Assembly: GCA_963921825.1 (NCBI GenBank)
Contig: OY997594.1
Coordinates: 68,991,675 to 69,055,674 of the forward strand
Direction of reading: 5' to 3'
Length of the DNA stretch: 64,000 bases
Source of the DNA: Erodium maritimum
Taxonomy: Eukaryota; Streptophyta; Magnoliopsida; Geraniales; Geraniaceae
Under the pieces are notes generated by a model, which was not told the DNA's origin, made no database searches, and saw only the letters and a list, made by a program, of their open reading frames with translations. How positions within the stretch are numbered: the stretch's first letter is position 1; every line of letters starts with the position of its first letter. Below are positions 21,533-33,130 of this stretch, one piece after another. Position numbers and translations under genes: made by a program.

Positions 21533-24185
21533 TGTAAGACCCGGTGCTGGTCGAACCGGCGGCTTTCCAAGAAAGTTTGACTTGCTACCGGAAAGTCAAC
21601 CGATGACTCAAGAAGTCACTCGGGACTTTTCCGGAACCCAAACGACTTAGCCATCATCACGGTTGGCTTAAGGGGAGAAATTCCTTTCGTTTGAGTATAA
21701 TGTTGGAGAAAGTCAATTTTGGTCAAAACGAGACTTTTTATCGACGAAAAGCATTATTTTATTGTGCTGGAAATTATTTTGGAAAACTAAATAACCTACT
21801 TGGACACTTGTCCCTTTTTGGTTGGAAGGGAGAGAGGAGAGTGGTCTTGGACCATTATAACCTCCCAAAAGCTTCTACATGGAATTCTAGCTCAAGGGCT
21901 TTTAGTCATTTGACACATCTAGGTATTATATGAGTTTGGAAAAGCAAAACCAACCTATTCTACTTGGTGTAGCCGAAAATTGGAGGAGGAGCAAGAGAGA
22001 GGAGCTCCCATGGAGCTTTGAAGAAGAATCAAGGAAGAAGAGGCCACTTGAAGCCTTCCTCTAGCCAACCCTTCTCCAAATCCTCACCATCTTCTTCATC
22101 TCAATATCCTAGAGGTAATGGAACTCTCTAATCCTCATTTCCCTTCATCTCTTTTCATGGGTTTTGGGTGAAATTACTAGATGTTGTTGGGTTTGAGTAG
22201 AAATGGTGGGAGATGTTGTTGATGAGAAGCTTTGTTGGGTTTTTGGTGAGAAGTCCTTAGTTTGTTGGAGCTTTTGAGTTGGGTTTTGATTTGATGAATC
22301 ATTAGAAACTTGTTTGTGTGTTGATTCCTACCATGGGTAGAGGAGTATTGAAGGATTTGGACTGTTTTGGGAGTTGAAAGGGGTGAAATTTGGGGTTTGA
22401 AGGTGGTTTTTCGGAGAAAAGGAGCTGGAGGTTGAAGAAGGGCGAAACTGCCCTGGTGCGCCACAGATCCGTGACGGATCCCGTGACGGGCGACGTCACG
22501 GATCCGTGAGGGAGTCCGTGACGGCACTCGTCACGGCTCCGTGACGGCACTCGTCACGGCTCCGTGACGGTAACCGTAATGGGTGGCGTCACCGTGACGG
22601 TAACCGTAATGGGTGGCGTCACGGATCCGTGACCAGGTCCGTGGCAGACCAGTGTGGGGGTTTCTTTGAGGGTTTTTCACCTTGGTTGGTCTTGGCTTTG
22701 AACTGAACTTTGGAGGGGCTTTGGGGGTCTTACTTGCTGTTTAAGTGGAGTCTAATTAACGTTTCTTTGTGTCCAAGACTTTGGGGATCGAGCTAGAGGA
22801 GCAAAGATCACGCCGGTACCCGAGTGAAGAACGGAGTGGTGACCACCGGGCTTCATCAAAGTGTTGAGAGGAAGACCTCGAGGTAGGGAAAGCCTTAACC
22901 CCTCGTTTATGATGCTTAGTATGCATGTTAGGCTAATAAAATGGGAAAGGTCCTAGAAATGCCTATAGGATGCGAATAACTAGAATATTTGTCTTTCAAT
23001 TACTAATAACCGGAATTTTCTAGTGGTGAATGATTAGGATGCCAATCACTAGTGTAATTCGCTTTCAATACTTGGGAATTGTTTGACTTGTAGAGTGTCC
23101 TTGGCAAAGCCCTCGGATTAGTTGCGTGTTAGGATCACATGCTTGGTTGTTTGGTTGCTTAGTGGATAGGCTAAAGAGTCTAATGGAACTAGTTCAATTG
23201 CGTATTTGAATGCTCGATTGAAGGTGTTTATGATTGGTTGATTAAACTCCCGCTTGACTGTTGAATGTATTTGAATGATTACTTGATTTACTTAAATGGT
23301 TGCTTGGAGCATCGAGTATGATTGGTTGTACCGAGCGGTGCAATCAGGTGATCGATGCCCCGTTGGGTCGAGACTGGTAAGTGAACGGTAAGTTGTGATT
23401 GTGTGATTTGTGTAGTTTGATTATGTGATTCGTGTACTGTGTGTTGTGGTGAATTGGTGATCTGTGAGCTATGTGTGACAGTGAATTGGTGTTTGTTGGG
23501 ATTGGATTGTTTCGTGTTTCGGTGTGAGTGTGTTACTCAATTATTAACTGTTTATCATTGAATTGCCCAAGTGTATGCTTCCTATGGGAGCAATACCTTG
23601 GTTCCCGAGGACATAAAAACCTTTGGAGACGTTTCTGAGAATCCCGATGATAAGCGCCCCGAAGGGTTGTTTCCGGTCGCCTCAATGTTATGCGTCTCCT
23701 CTGGATTTGAGGGAAAATCCGAGAGGACACATCATATGTGGATCGGAGGGTGGAGACTCCATGTGCCACGGCATCGACTGGTTTACATATTACTCGTGTT
23801 TGTTAAGAGCTATATTGTTGATTTTTGTTGTTGACCTTACTGAGTTTAAGGCCCACCTTGTTATGTGATTTCCCTACTGAGCGCAAGCTCACCCCTATGA
23901 GTTTATTGTTGTGTTTACAGGCTTGATTGAGGAGTAGAGGCTCGGGAGCTTCTCGGTGTGAGTGTCTTTAGAGATTTTGCTTTTATTTTATTTCTGTTTG
24001 GAACAGATTTTGTGGAGGATTATTATTACACCCCTGGAGGGTTATTTATGTTTTAAACTGAATTTTTGTGGATTTGAGTTTCATATTGGAGTTTTTCAGG
24101 AACTTATTGTTGAGTTATTGTCTTTTAATCACTTATTACTAGTCACGCCTTGAGTCCGGGCAAGAACCGGATTTGGGGCTTGACA
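21533..24185 (+). mobile_element. 3' LTR of element A
   Basis: 2653 bp, nearly identical to 8297-10896. It begins TGTAAGACCCGG and ends GGCTTGACA. Two tandem duplications of 23 and 30 bp at 22518-22623 account for its extra length. Confidence 0.92.
22518..22623 (+). repeat. Two fresh tandem duplications in the A 3' LTR
   Basis: A 23-bp unit starting GTGACGGCACTCG is present twice (22518-22540 and 22541-22563). It is followed by a 30-bp unit starting GTGACGGTAACCG, also present twice (22564-22593 and 22594-22623). The 5' LTR has one copy of each. Their sum of 53 bp equals the LTR length difference, so they arose after or during the last transposition. Confidence 0.88.
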
Positions 24186-24190
24186 TCTTG

Positions 24191-24405
24191 GGAGCCAACG
24201 AGGGTCTTGTCTAGTTGTCTAGCGACGTACTGTTTATTTCAACTAAACACTTTATTACTGGTTTTTATGAGCTGTCGACTCATTTTATCGGATTTATGAA
24301 TTTCGGAGTATTAATTTAAAACTTATTTCCTTTGAATTCCTTTAATTAATTATTACTTTAAGTTCACGTCTCGAGTCCGGTCAGAACTGGATTTGGGGCG
24401 TGACA
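24191..24405 (+). mobile_element. 5' LTR of element O, right part
   Basis: The last 215 bp of O's 5' LTR, resuming with GGAGCCAACGAGGG exactly where the left part stops when compared with the 3' LTR (around 31735). It ends GGGGCGTGACA. Confidence 0.9.
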
Positions 24406-24408
24406 CTT

Positions 24409-24420
24409 TGGTGTCAGAGC
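24409..24420 (+). other. Primer-binding site of element O
   Basis: TGGTGTCAGAGC three bases after the LTR. It differs by one base from the TGGTATCAGAGC sites of A, B and C, and is still best read as an initiator tRNA-Met site. Confidence 0.85.
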
Positions 24421-24765
24421 CTAGTTTTCATTGAAATTGTTTTTCAAAACCACGGATCGTACGTCACTTAGGTGGGTAGAGTGGGTTGTTAAGTTGCCGT
24501 GTTTCGGTTACGCAAGTCGGAGATGCCCTACGCGTAGTAACGAGACTGAGAGAGTCTCGGGTTGGTGGATTGTCCGGTCTAAGTACCGTGTGCTTTTGGT
24601 GAACCTGTGTGGTTGGTGTCTTTGTTTGAGTTAAACTATTTTCCGAGTGTGGACTTGGCCGGGCAGTAAGAGTGAAATTACCGAGGCTCGAGGTGTGTAG
24701 TTGCTATGAATGGCTTTGTGCTGTGATGGTGTTGAGTGCTGTGTGCAGGTTGTGAATTGGTTGTC

Positions 24766-24939
24766 CCGCATAAGCGGATGGTTAGTGTAATTTACGAACG
24801 GGTCATGCCCAATTTTCTGCAGAAACTGAAGTGTATGTACCATCACGATTCGACTATAGGGGCCAATGTAGCCGGATGTGAATGGGGAGATATCAAGTGG
24901 TTACAACTTAATTCGGGGACGCCTGAACTGGGTTGTAAC
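24766..24939 (+). promoter_or_regulatory. Conserved leader RNA-structure module, element O copy
   Basis: CCGCATAAGCGG lies at 24766-24777, with stem CCGC/GCGG kept and one loop base changed. A weaker stem-loop at 24840-24885 closes with CCATCAC and GTGAATGG. A 40-nt stem-loop at 24900-24939 closes with GTTACAAC and GTTGTAAC and has the invariant GGGGACGCCT loop between ATTC and GAAC. Confidence 0.7.
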
Positions 24940-25239
24940 GACGCGATATCAACATGAATGTTATGTTAGAAAGAGGACGTGTTAAGTATTTTGAATCTAA
25001 AGTGATGTTGTTTAATGTGGAGTTGTTGTGTGGTGGATGCATTGTGAAGTGTATGACTGTGTGTAATCTCGCTGATCGTGGAATGTTTGACTGTGTGTAA
25101 CCTTGCTGTTTGAATGTGTGATCTGTGTGACGCACTAGTGTGCAGACTTCTCTTGTTGTGTGAAATTGTGTGACTATACTATACTAAGTATATTATAAGT
25201 ATGAGTACTACTGTGTTGGACTATGTGTGACGTTAGTTA

Positions 25240-28200
25240 TCTTAAGCGCGTCGTTCTATGCGAGTTAAGAAACTGAACGTGTGCGTTACCCGTGCGGAGG
25301 GTACTTACATCGTGGCACCTCGAGGTAGGAGAGGTAAGCCGCTGGAGGCACAGGTGCCCGGGGTACTCCCACTGGGGAGGTTAGGAGGAGCAACACCAGC
25401 AGGTCCCGGGCTGCAATGGGACGGAGTATCAGAGATGAGGTACGAGGCCAGAGTTATGGCGTGGGCCGTTTGCACCAGTTTTGGTAACGGTTGAGGCGAA
25501 CTGATGCAAGAGGATCGAAAGAGGGCCCCGAGCCTAGAGTTTGGATCGAGTCCTCACCCTGAAGATTTGGGTGTAGTTTGAGCTAGTGGACACGACGACG
25601 ACAGTGAAGCGAGGTCGAGAAGAGGACGCGAGGGTCCGTGAGACTCGGCAGCGACCGAGCAGTGTTGCGGGACCATGCGAGGTTCGAGGACCGAGGAGGC
25701 AGAGAACCGCAAGGTTCTCCCGGCCATAGGCTTTGTCCGACGGTTTGAGACGGACAGGATCAGTATCATCGGTAGAGCCCGTCGCGTTAGAACGGGGGCC
25801 AGTGTGTTTACACCGTCGGCAGCCGGGACATCGGAGACGAGTGCCCGAGCGGCGGAGGACCGCAGCAGTAGTAGTATACAGTCAGACCGGTCAGGGGAGG
25901 TGGCCGAGTGGCGATGAGATCAGAGTGGCGCAGCGGAAGCGTGGTGGGTCCATAACCCACAGACGATGCACTCTTCCGTTTTCTTCTACCCTGGCGGAGA
26001 AGTTAGGCCTCAGAGTAGAGCCTTTGAGGCGACCTTTGTGTCTTGACACCCCTGTTACGGGAGAGGTAGTTTTGAGTACCGTTTGTCGTGCATGTGAGAT
26101 TCGAGTTGCTGCTTGCCCTTTTTATGGTGATTTGCTTGTGTTGGACATGACGGCATTTGGCGTGATCTTGGGGATGGACTGGATGAAGAGGTATCGGGCG
26201 TCGATGGAATGTTATCATCGGCAGGTGACCGTAGGATCGGGCGACACGATCATCACTTGTGTCTTGGGGAGTAGGAGCGGAGTACTCCTGTCTGCGTTGA
26301 CCGTGGGAGATGAGACAGAGACCGTGCAGAGTAGAGAGCTGTCAAGAGTGGTATGCGAGTTCCCGGAGGTCTTTCTGGAGGAGTTGTCAGGATTACCTCC
26401 GGCGCGCGAGGCGGAGTTTAGGATCAACTTGATCCCGGGTACGACGCCGATATCTATGGCCCCGTATCGGTTTGCACCAGCCGAGTTGGTCGAGCTGAAG
26501 CGACAACTCGAGCAGCTTCGGGAGAAGGGATTTATCCGACCGAGTGCTTCGTCGTGGGGAGCACCCGCCCTCTTCGTGAAGAAGAAAGGTGGAGCATTGG
26601 GGATGTGCATTGACTACCGGAAGTTGAACCGGGTTACGGTGAAGAACCGTTATCCGATGCCGAGGATCGATGATCTGTTCGATCAACTGAGAGGAGCAAA
26701 GTGCTTCTCGAAGATTGATCTACGATCCGGGTATTATCAGTTGAGGGTTCGAGAGGAGGATGTGGCGAAGACCGCATTTCAGACTCGGTATGGGCACTAC
26801 GAGTTCTTGGTGATGTCGTTCGGGTTGACGAACGCACCTGCAACGTTCATGGACTTGATGAACAATATCTTCCGACCCTACTTGGACCATTTTGTCGTGG
26901 TGTTCGTGGATAATATTCTGATTTATTCGCCGAGTGAGGAGGCGCATGAGGAGCATTTGAGGATAGTGTTGACATTGTTGCGTACTCACCAGCTGTACGG
27001 CAACTTGAAGCAGTGCGAGTTCTGGCTCGCCGAGGTGAAGTTCCTTGGGCATGTTGTGTCCCGAGAGGGTATACTCGTCGATCCGGCGAAGATCGACGCG
27101 GTCTCGAAGTGGGCACGGCCCAAGAGTGTCTTCGAGATCCGCATCTTCCTAGGCTTGACGGGGTACTATCTACGATTCGTCCAGGACTTCTCACGTCTGG
27201 CAGCGCCGATGACCGCCTTGACACGCAAGCGGGCCGAGTTTGTATGGACTGATGAGTGTGAGAACTCCTTCACCGAGCTGAAGGCTCGTTTGACCATCGC
27301 GCCCGTGTTGATAGTGTCGGAGCGCGGGGTCAGTTATGATGTGTATTGTGATGCGTCCGGTGAGGGACTGGGTGTGTGTTGATGCAGTCCGGGAAGGTAG
27401 TTGCATATGATCTAGAGTTGGCAGCAGTGGTCTTCGCTCTGAAGAGCTGGCGACACAACTTGTATGGAGAGAGATTCCGAGTGTTCTCGGATCACAAGAG
27501 TCTCAAGTACATCTTCTCCCAGCGCGACTTGAACTTGCGCCAGAGGCGGTGGATGGGGCTACTGGAGGAGTACGACTTCGAGCTAGTCTACCATCCGGGC
27601 AAGGCGAACGTCGTCGCCGATGCCCTGAGTAGGAAGTCGACTCACTGCCTTGCTAGTATATCTGTCCGGGAGTGGGGCATGATAGACGAGTTAAGCACGT
27701 TTGGGCTCGAGCTCGATGAGATCACCGATGGCATGGTCGTGTGTTCGTTGGTGGCGCAGCCCACACTAGTTGCCCGTGTGTTGGAGGCTCAGGCCGGAAA
27801 TGCCGAGACGGCAGAGATCCTAGAGAGGATTATCAGCAGTGTTGACATCGAGGGCTGGGAGCAAGGTACTGATCTAGGTCTGCGATACCGAGGAGGACTG
27901 TTTGTGCCGCGTGGTTGTAGAGATGATGTGTTGAGAGAGTCTCATCACTCCCGTCTTGTTGTGCACCCGGGTGGCACCAAGGTGTATCGGGATATCAGAC
28001 GACAGTTTTGGTGGAGCGGGATGCGGAGAGCAGTTGCAGAGTTCGTTTCGAGATGCCTCACCTGCCAGCAGGTGAAGGACGAGCATCAGCGTCCCATCAG
28101 GTTATTATAGCCACTGCCGATCGCAGAGTGGAAGTGGGAGCACGTCACGATAGACTTCGTGTGTGGCTTACCGAGGTCGCCGAGAGGGCATGACGCAGTT

Positions 28201-29192
28201 TGGGTAGTGGTCGATAGACTGACCAAGTCGGCACACTTCTTAGCCATGAGGATGACGGATACGATTGACACTTTGAGCCGTTTGTATGTTTGGGAGATTA
28301 TCCGTCTTCACGGGGTTCCGGTGTCGGTTGTGTCCGACAGAGATCCTCGATTTACCTCCAGATTTTGGGAGAGCTTGCAGGGAGCGTTGGGGGCTGAGGT
28401 CTTGCTTAGTACATCGTATCACCCACAGACCGACGGTCAGTCCGAGCGCACTATTCAGATACTAGAGGATATGCTGCGAGCATGTGTGTTGGATTTCCGA
28501 GGTTCATGGGAGGACCATTTACCATTAACGGAGTTTGCCTACAACAACAGCTTCTAGGCCAGTATTGGGATGGCACCGTTTGAGGCGTTGTATGGTAGGC
28601 CGTGCAGATCGCCCGTGTGTTGGGCAGAGGTGGGAGACCGGAGTTTACTTGGTCCGGAGCTTTTTCGGGAGACGACCAAGAAGGTCGCACTGATTCGGGA
28701 TCGGTTGAGGACCGCGTAGAGTCGCCAGAAGAGTTATGCAGATAGACGATGCACGCCTCTTGAGTTTACTGTGGGCGATCATGTGTTTCTGAGGGTGAGC
28801 CCGAAGAAGGGCCTATTGCGGTTCAACCGCGGCAGAGGCAAGTTGGTCCCGCGGTTTATCAGACCTTTCGAGATCTTGGGCAGAGTTGGAGCTGTTGCTT
28901 ACCGCCTTGCATTACCACCACAGCTTGGGAACGTTCATAACGTCTTCCACGTGTCCCAGCTGCGGAAGTACACTGCGGAACCTCCCACGTGATTGGGTTG
29001 ACAGACATCGAGGTAGCTGATGATGTAACGTATGAGGCGCAGCCAGTCAGGATTCTGGATAGGCGAGAGCAGGCCTTGCGTGGCAGGACTATCCCACTGG
29101 TGCGAGTGCAGTGGAAGCACCACAGAGCAGAGTCGACCTGGGAGCGCGAGGATGAGGTTCGTGCGAAGTACCCCAGCCTGTTTGACCCTTGA
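25240..29192 (+). mobile_element. Internal coding relic of element O (short gag, pol)
   Basis: A gag start equivalent (GTGCGTTACCCGTGC context, APRGRRGK) lies near 25270-25340, but most of gag is missing. Pol follows in standard order: a protease-proximal segment ([17 protein letters not shown]) from about 25990, then reverse transcriptase about 26560-27200 and RNase H about 27310-27640. Integrase lies at about 27880-28560 ([18 protein letters not shown]). A C-terminal segment follows (HNVFHVSQLRKY near 28945, STWEREDEVRAKYPSLF near 29140). It is of the same clade as A and B but diverged, and broken at several points. Confidence 0.85.
25919..25962 (+). tRNA. Partial initiator tRNA-Met (5' part, 44 nt) inside element O
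   Basis: The 44 bases from ATCAGAGTGGCGCAGCGG through CATAACCCACAG match the 5' part of plant initiator tRNA-Met from its first base through the anticodon arm, with one mismatch as I recall the tRNA sequence. The CAT anticodon is at 25951-25953. The T-arm and acceptor 3' side are missing, so it cannot be a functional gene. Initiator tRNA-Met is also the primer of this retroelement clade, so capture during reverse transcription is a natural explanation. The position is at the gag/pol junction of O, where gag is short. Confidence 0.8.
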
Positions 29193-29229
29193 GGTACGTC
29201 CGTTTTTAATTTCGAGGACGAAATTCTTT

Positions 29230-29243
29230 TAAGGGGGGTAGAT
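29230..29243 (+). other. Polypurine tract of element O
   Basis: TTAAGGGGGGTAGA immediately before the 3' LTR, identical to the tract in element A. Confidence 0.88.
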
Positions 29244-31948
29244 TGTAAGAACCGCCCTCGGTCGATCACGGTCGAACCGGAGGTTTTCAGCGAAAGTTGA
29301 CTTTTGCCGAAAAAAGTCAACCAAGGACTCCGAGAGTCATTCGAGACCTTTCCGGGGCCCAAAAAGCTTAGCCGTCTTTACGGTTAGCTTGATTGGGCCG
29401 TTTCCTTTCAATTGACTGTAATTGTGGAAAAGTCAATTGTCGGTCAATTCCGGGTCAATCATCTGTTATTCAAGGACTAAAGCTAATTAATTAGAGGTGC
29501 TGAGTTCTAATTTGATAAGAGATGGTCCCCACATGGACAATTGTCCATGTTGGCTTGGGGAGAAGAAAGAAGGTAAGAATGACCCTTTTACCCTTAAAAA
29601 GTGGGCTTGAGAGACATTTGGACATAGGGGTATTTTGGAAACTTACCCTTCAGGGTTTATGACTCACCTTTGAGGCATTTAAGCCATTATTATATTGGTG
29701 GCCGAAATTGAGAGAGAGAGAGGAAGAAGAATAGGAGTTTTGGAAGCTTGAAGAAGAAGAAATGAGGAAAAAGGGTGTCTTGAACCCATTTTCTACCCAA
29801 ATCCCTCCATTTTCACTTGTTTCTTCATCTATTCTTCATTCTTAAGATAAAACCCCAACCCTTTTTCGTTTTGGACGAATTTGGTTCATGGGGTTTGAGG
29901 AAAAATGATGAACAATGGTTGGGTTTTTGATTTGGGTGTTGGATGTTGGTTTTTGGAGAAAAAGGATTGTTAGATGATTGGTTTTAGTTAGATTTGAGTA
30001 GTTTTGATGGAACCCCTTTGTGGGTATTGGTTTACTGAAGCTTTGGGATCTGTTTTGGAGTTTTGAGGATTCATCAATGGAGTTTTGATGTAGAATTTCG
30101 TAGAAAACGAAGTTGGGGAAGAAGAAGAGAGTCTGCCCAGATCTGTTACGGAACGGGGCACTGAGATGGCTTGGTTCCGGCACGGAACGCCGCACGGAAC
30201 GGGCCAGGTTTCGGCACGGAGTGCCGCACAGACCGGGCCAGGGTCCGGCATGGTGTGCAGCACGGACCGTGCCTGGTCCCGGGCCGGTCTATAGCACGGA
30301 TCGTGCCTGGTCCCGGGCCGGTGTGCCGCACGGGCCGTGCCTGGTCCCGGGCCCGGTCTGTGGCCCGGGCTGGTTCAGATTCCGGGCCGGTGTGCTGCAC
30401 GGGCCGGGTCGGGTTCCGGGCATGTGGGCCATCCGAATTGGGCCTCTTTCCGGCCCATTTCCCATTTTAGCCCATGTTTGACTTCCGGGCTTAGTTTAAT
30501 TGTTTCTCGTTGAGAACGCTTTTGAATTAGTATTGTTTTGTGTAATCCAAGACCTTGGACCCGAGTTTGACGGAGGAGGAGACGTTTGGACTTCGTGACG
30601 TGACGGAGAGGAAGCTAGCTAGGTCATCCGTAGTTGGGAGTGGATTGCTTTTGAGGTAGGGAAAGTAGCGAATACCGGTTTAATTGCGGAAAGTTACTAG
30701 TATGCATATAGGTTGCAATTACTTGTTTTACTGATTAGAATTGCATGATTAGGATATGAGGAACGAGTGGAATGAGGGGTAGCTTACGTGCCAGGTCGAG
30801 CCGTAAGTTTGGGATTGTTGTGCTGTCGAAATGCATACGGGCCATGTCGAGCCCTTAGGTTGCGTGTTGATTGAAATGCCATGATATATGTTTGAGATGC
30901 ATGATGTGTGACTTAGCCGTTTCTATTCTGAGAAGCATGATAGGTTATATTCGGTGTAACATGTGTTGCTATGTTTGGGCAAGTGTGTCATGCGTGATGT
31001 GATGTGAACCATTAGTTGTGATATGATCGGGTGATTGATAGACCGATGTGTTGTGGTATGGTGAGTTGGCTCGATTGGTATACCGTGGTCGAACTATGGC
31101 ATTATGACGCGTGTTATTTTCTTGATGTGTGTTCCAAGAGGAGGTGTGTCCGGTATGATACCTACACTGAGAGGGTATGTCGGTGTAGGGTATCGAGGAC
31201 GAGGATGATGTGATCATTACCCCGATGCTATGTGATCAGGGAAGGCGTACGACCGAGGTATGTGCTGGTCCGGTATGCATGAGGCCCCGAGTCTAAGTGA
31301 CGGGAAGACATTTGACTGAATGTATTGCTGGTTAGGGATGTGCCCCGAGTCTACGTGACAGGAAGATGTCGGGACCGATGATGTGTGTTCCGGTACGATA
31401 TAAGTGGGACGGGCTGTGATAGCCGGTGATGTTGGGGACTACTGTACTAGATATGTGTTTGTTCTGCTGTGTGTTCTATGCGTGATGATTGGCTGTGTGT
31501 GATGTTTTAAGTGTGATTATGGTCTTGTGAGAGTGATTAGTGGTTGGTAACTTCACGTGGACGTTGTTAGTAGTTATGATTTGCTAGTATGCCCTAATTG
31601 GACGGTTACTTGTGGTGATGGACGAATGTTCATAACCTTAACTACGTTTCCTACTGAGCGAAAGCTCACCCTTTACCTTGTTGTTTTTCAGGTCTTGAGC
31701 GGGATCTGTGCTAGCGGGATTCTCGGCGCTTGGGAGCCAACGAGGGTCTTGTCTAGTTGTCTAGCGACGTACCTGTATATTTGAACTAAACACTTTATTA
31801 CTGGTTTTTATGAGCTGTCGACTCATTTTATCGGATTTATGAATTTCGGAATATTAATTTAAAACTTATTTCCTTTGAATTGCTTTAATTAATTATTACT
31901 TTAAGTTCACGTCTCGAGTCCGGTCAGAACCGGATTTGGGGCGTGACA
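29244..31948 (+). mobile_element. 3' LTR of element O
   Basis: 2705 bp, TGTAAGAACCG...GGGGCGTGACA, uninterrupted. It aligns with 5829-8296 plus 24191-24405. A GC-rich block of inverted GGCACGG and GGGCC motifs lies at 30150-30440. Confidence 0.9.
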
Positions 31949-32039
31949 GTTTCGCTCCCCTAGCGTTATCTGCTTCTGCTGCGATGGCATCGTCTGGCGC
32001 ATAATTTGTTCCGGTTCCATCCTCTCCACGCTATCGAGA

Positions 32040-33130
32040 CCCTATATGAGGGAAGGCTCCGATGGAGGAACCGGGACGGACATTACTGCGGGACCATTGT
32101 GGGGGAGGGATTACTCCGAACTTCGATCGCATTCCCACTATTCCTGCTGCTCTTGAATCTACCTCCGGGAGTTGCTCGGTGTCGACGGGTCTTCAAAACC
32201 AAAGACGGTGGTTCTACCTCGGAACTTCCACCGGCGGGAACACTATTGGGGGTCACCCTCACCAACCTTCAAGATGGCTTCTCGGCCTGCTCGTTGGAAG
32301 AGGAGGAGGAGGTGGAGGTCGTGATGCCGTGTGCATCGTTGAGCCCCTCCTTGTTGGCTCGCCAACAATTTGCTATGATGGCCAAACCACCTCGAAAGGA
32401 ATTGATCTCCGAGTCATCACCAAGGCATGGGGAAAGGCTGCGGAGGGCCTGGTCATCAATGACATTGGAACGGGGGTGTTCGGTTTCTACTTTGAGTTGA
32501 AGGAGGCGTGCACATGGGTCCGCATGAACGAACCTTGGTGTTTTGACGGACAAACTCTCCACCTCGGGGATTTGGACCCGATGGCTAAGGAACCTCCAAC
32601 TTTGGATCAGCTTCAACTCTAGGCCCATGCTCACGGTCTTCCTCCCTTGGTGCGAACCAAGAAAACGAGAGAGACGACCGGCTCGGTGTTGTGGCTGAGC
32701 ATTGAGATACTGTGTGACAAGTAGGGCACATATTGGGGAGTAGCCGTTCGGATTCGATTCTAGCACCTAATGGAGCATCCCTTGCGCCGCCATCTCCTGC
32801 TCTTTTTGGGAACTTCCCGACCCAATTCGGGTATCTCTCATATACTCTAAGTTACCTGATTTATGTTTTAACTGTGGGATGATTGGACATGGCCTCAAGG
32901 AATCTCCCTAGAAATTGGTGGGAACCCCGCGGTTTGACTCTTCCATGCTGGAGTATCAACGGGATCGGGACGACAAGGTATACACGACGGATTGGAAATC
33001 CACACCTACTGCACCTAAGGAACCATTGTATTGGGGGAGAGTCCCGATATTATCCTCGAATACTGCACCTAACGGTGCGAGTCCTCGCGGCGCCACTCAG
33101 ACCCTCTCGGTGGATCTGGGCTAGAAAAAT
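32040..33130 (+). pseudogene. LINE ORF1-like gene relic (DUF4283 + zinc knuckle), copy 1
   Basis: The frame open from 32062 contains an N-terminal acidic motif (EEEEEVEV near 32300 in an overlapping frame). A DUF4283 core follows (ITKAWGKAAEGLVINDIG at about 32415-32470, MNEPWCFDGQTLHLGDLDP at about 32524-32580). A stop codon follows at about 32620 before LPPLVRTKK. A knuckle-like motif CFNCGMIGHG lies at 32864-32893, but serine stands where the last cysteine is expected. A tail with MLEYQRDRD...TDW lies at about 32945-32995, which copy 2 shares. This is the RNA-binding ORF1-type protein of plant L1 elements, decayed by frameshifts and a stop. No ORF2 follows. Confidence 0.7.

Larger units (their letters stand above)
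8297..24185 (+). mobile_element. Chromovirus A (Tekay/Del-like), nested in the 5' LTR of O
   Basis: A starts TGTAAGACCCG and ends GGCTTGACA, flanked by GCTTG (8292-8296) and TCTTG (24186-24190), a 5-bp duplication with one later change. Its 5' LTR is 8297-10896 (2600 bp) and its 3' LTR is 21533-24185 (2653 bp). The whole 53-bp length difference is explained by two small tandem duplications in the 3' LTR, and base differences look like about 1-1.5 percent by eye, so the insertion is young, well under a million years at usual rates. A second, different LTR plus leader (element B, from 12372) sits inside its gag. The combined coding region is broken at a handful of places but most domains remain readable. 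Confidence 0.9.
5829..31948 (+). mobile_element. Chromovirus O (Ty3/gypsy, Tekay/Del-like), outer element of the nest
   Basis: O starts TGTAAGAACCG, ends GGGGCGTGACA and is flanked by the perfect 5-bp duplication GTTTC (5824-5828 and 31949-31953). Its 5' LTR is 5829-8296 plus 24191-24405, interrupted by element A. The internal region is 24406-29243 and the 3' LTR is 29244-31948. The primer site, polypurine tract and a pol ending in a Tekay-type C-terminal domain place it among long-LTR chromoviruses. The two LTRs differ by roughly 4-6 percent in the stretches I compared by eye, so it is the oldest LTR insertion in this nest, perhaps one to two million years at grass-type rates. It is broken: gag is much shortened and pol has several interruptions. 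Confidence 0.9.

Noticed and set aside
25899-25913. A second tRNA fragment (GTGGCCGAGTGGC looks like the start of a tRNA-Leu/Ser D-arm)
   Set aside because: Only about 13 bases match and no stem follows, so chance is likely, although its position directly before the tRNA-iMet piece is curious.
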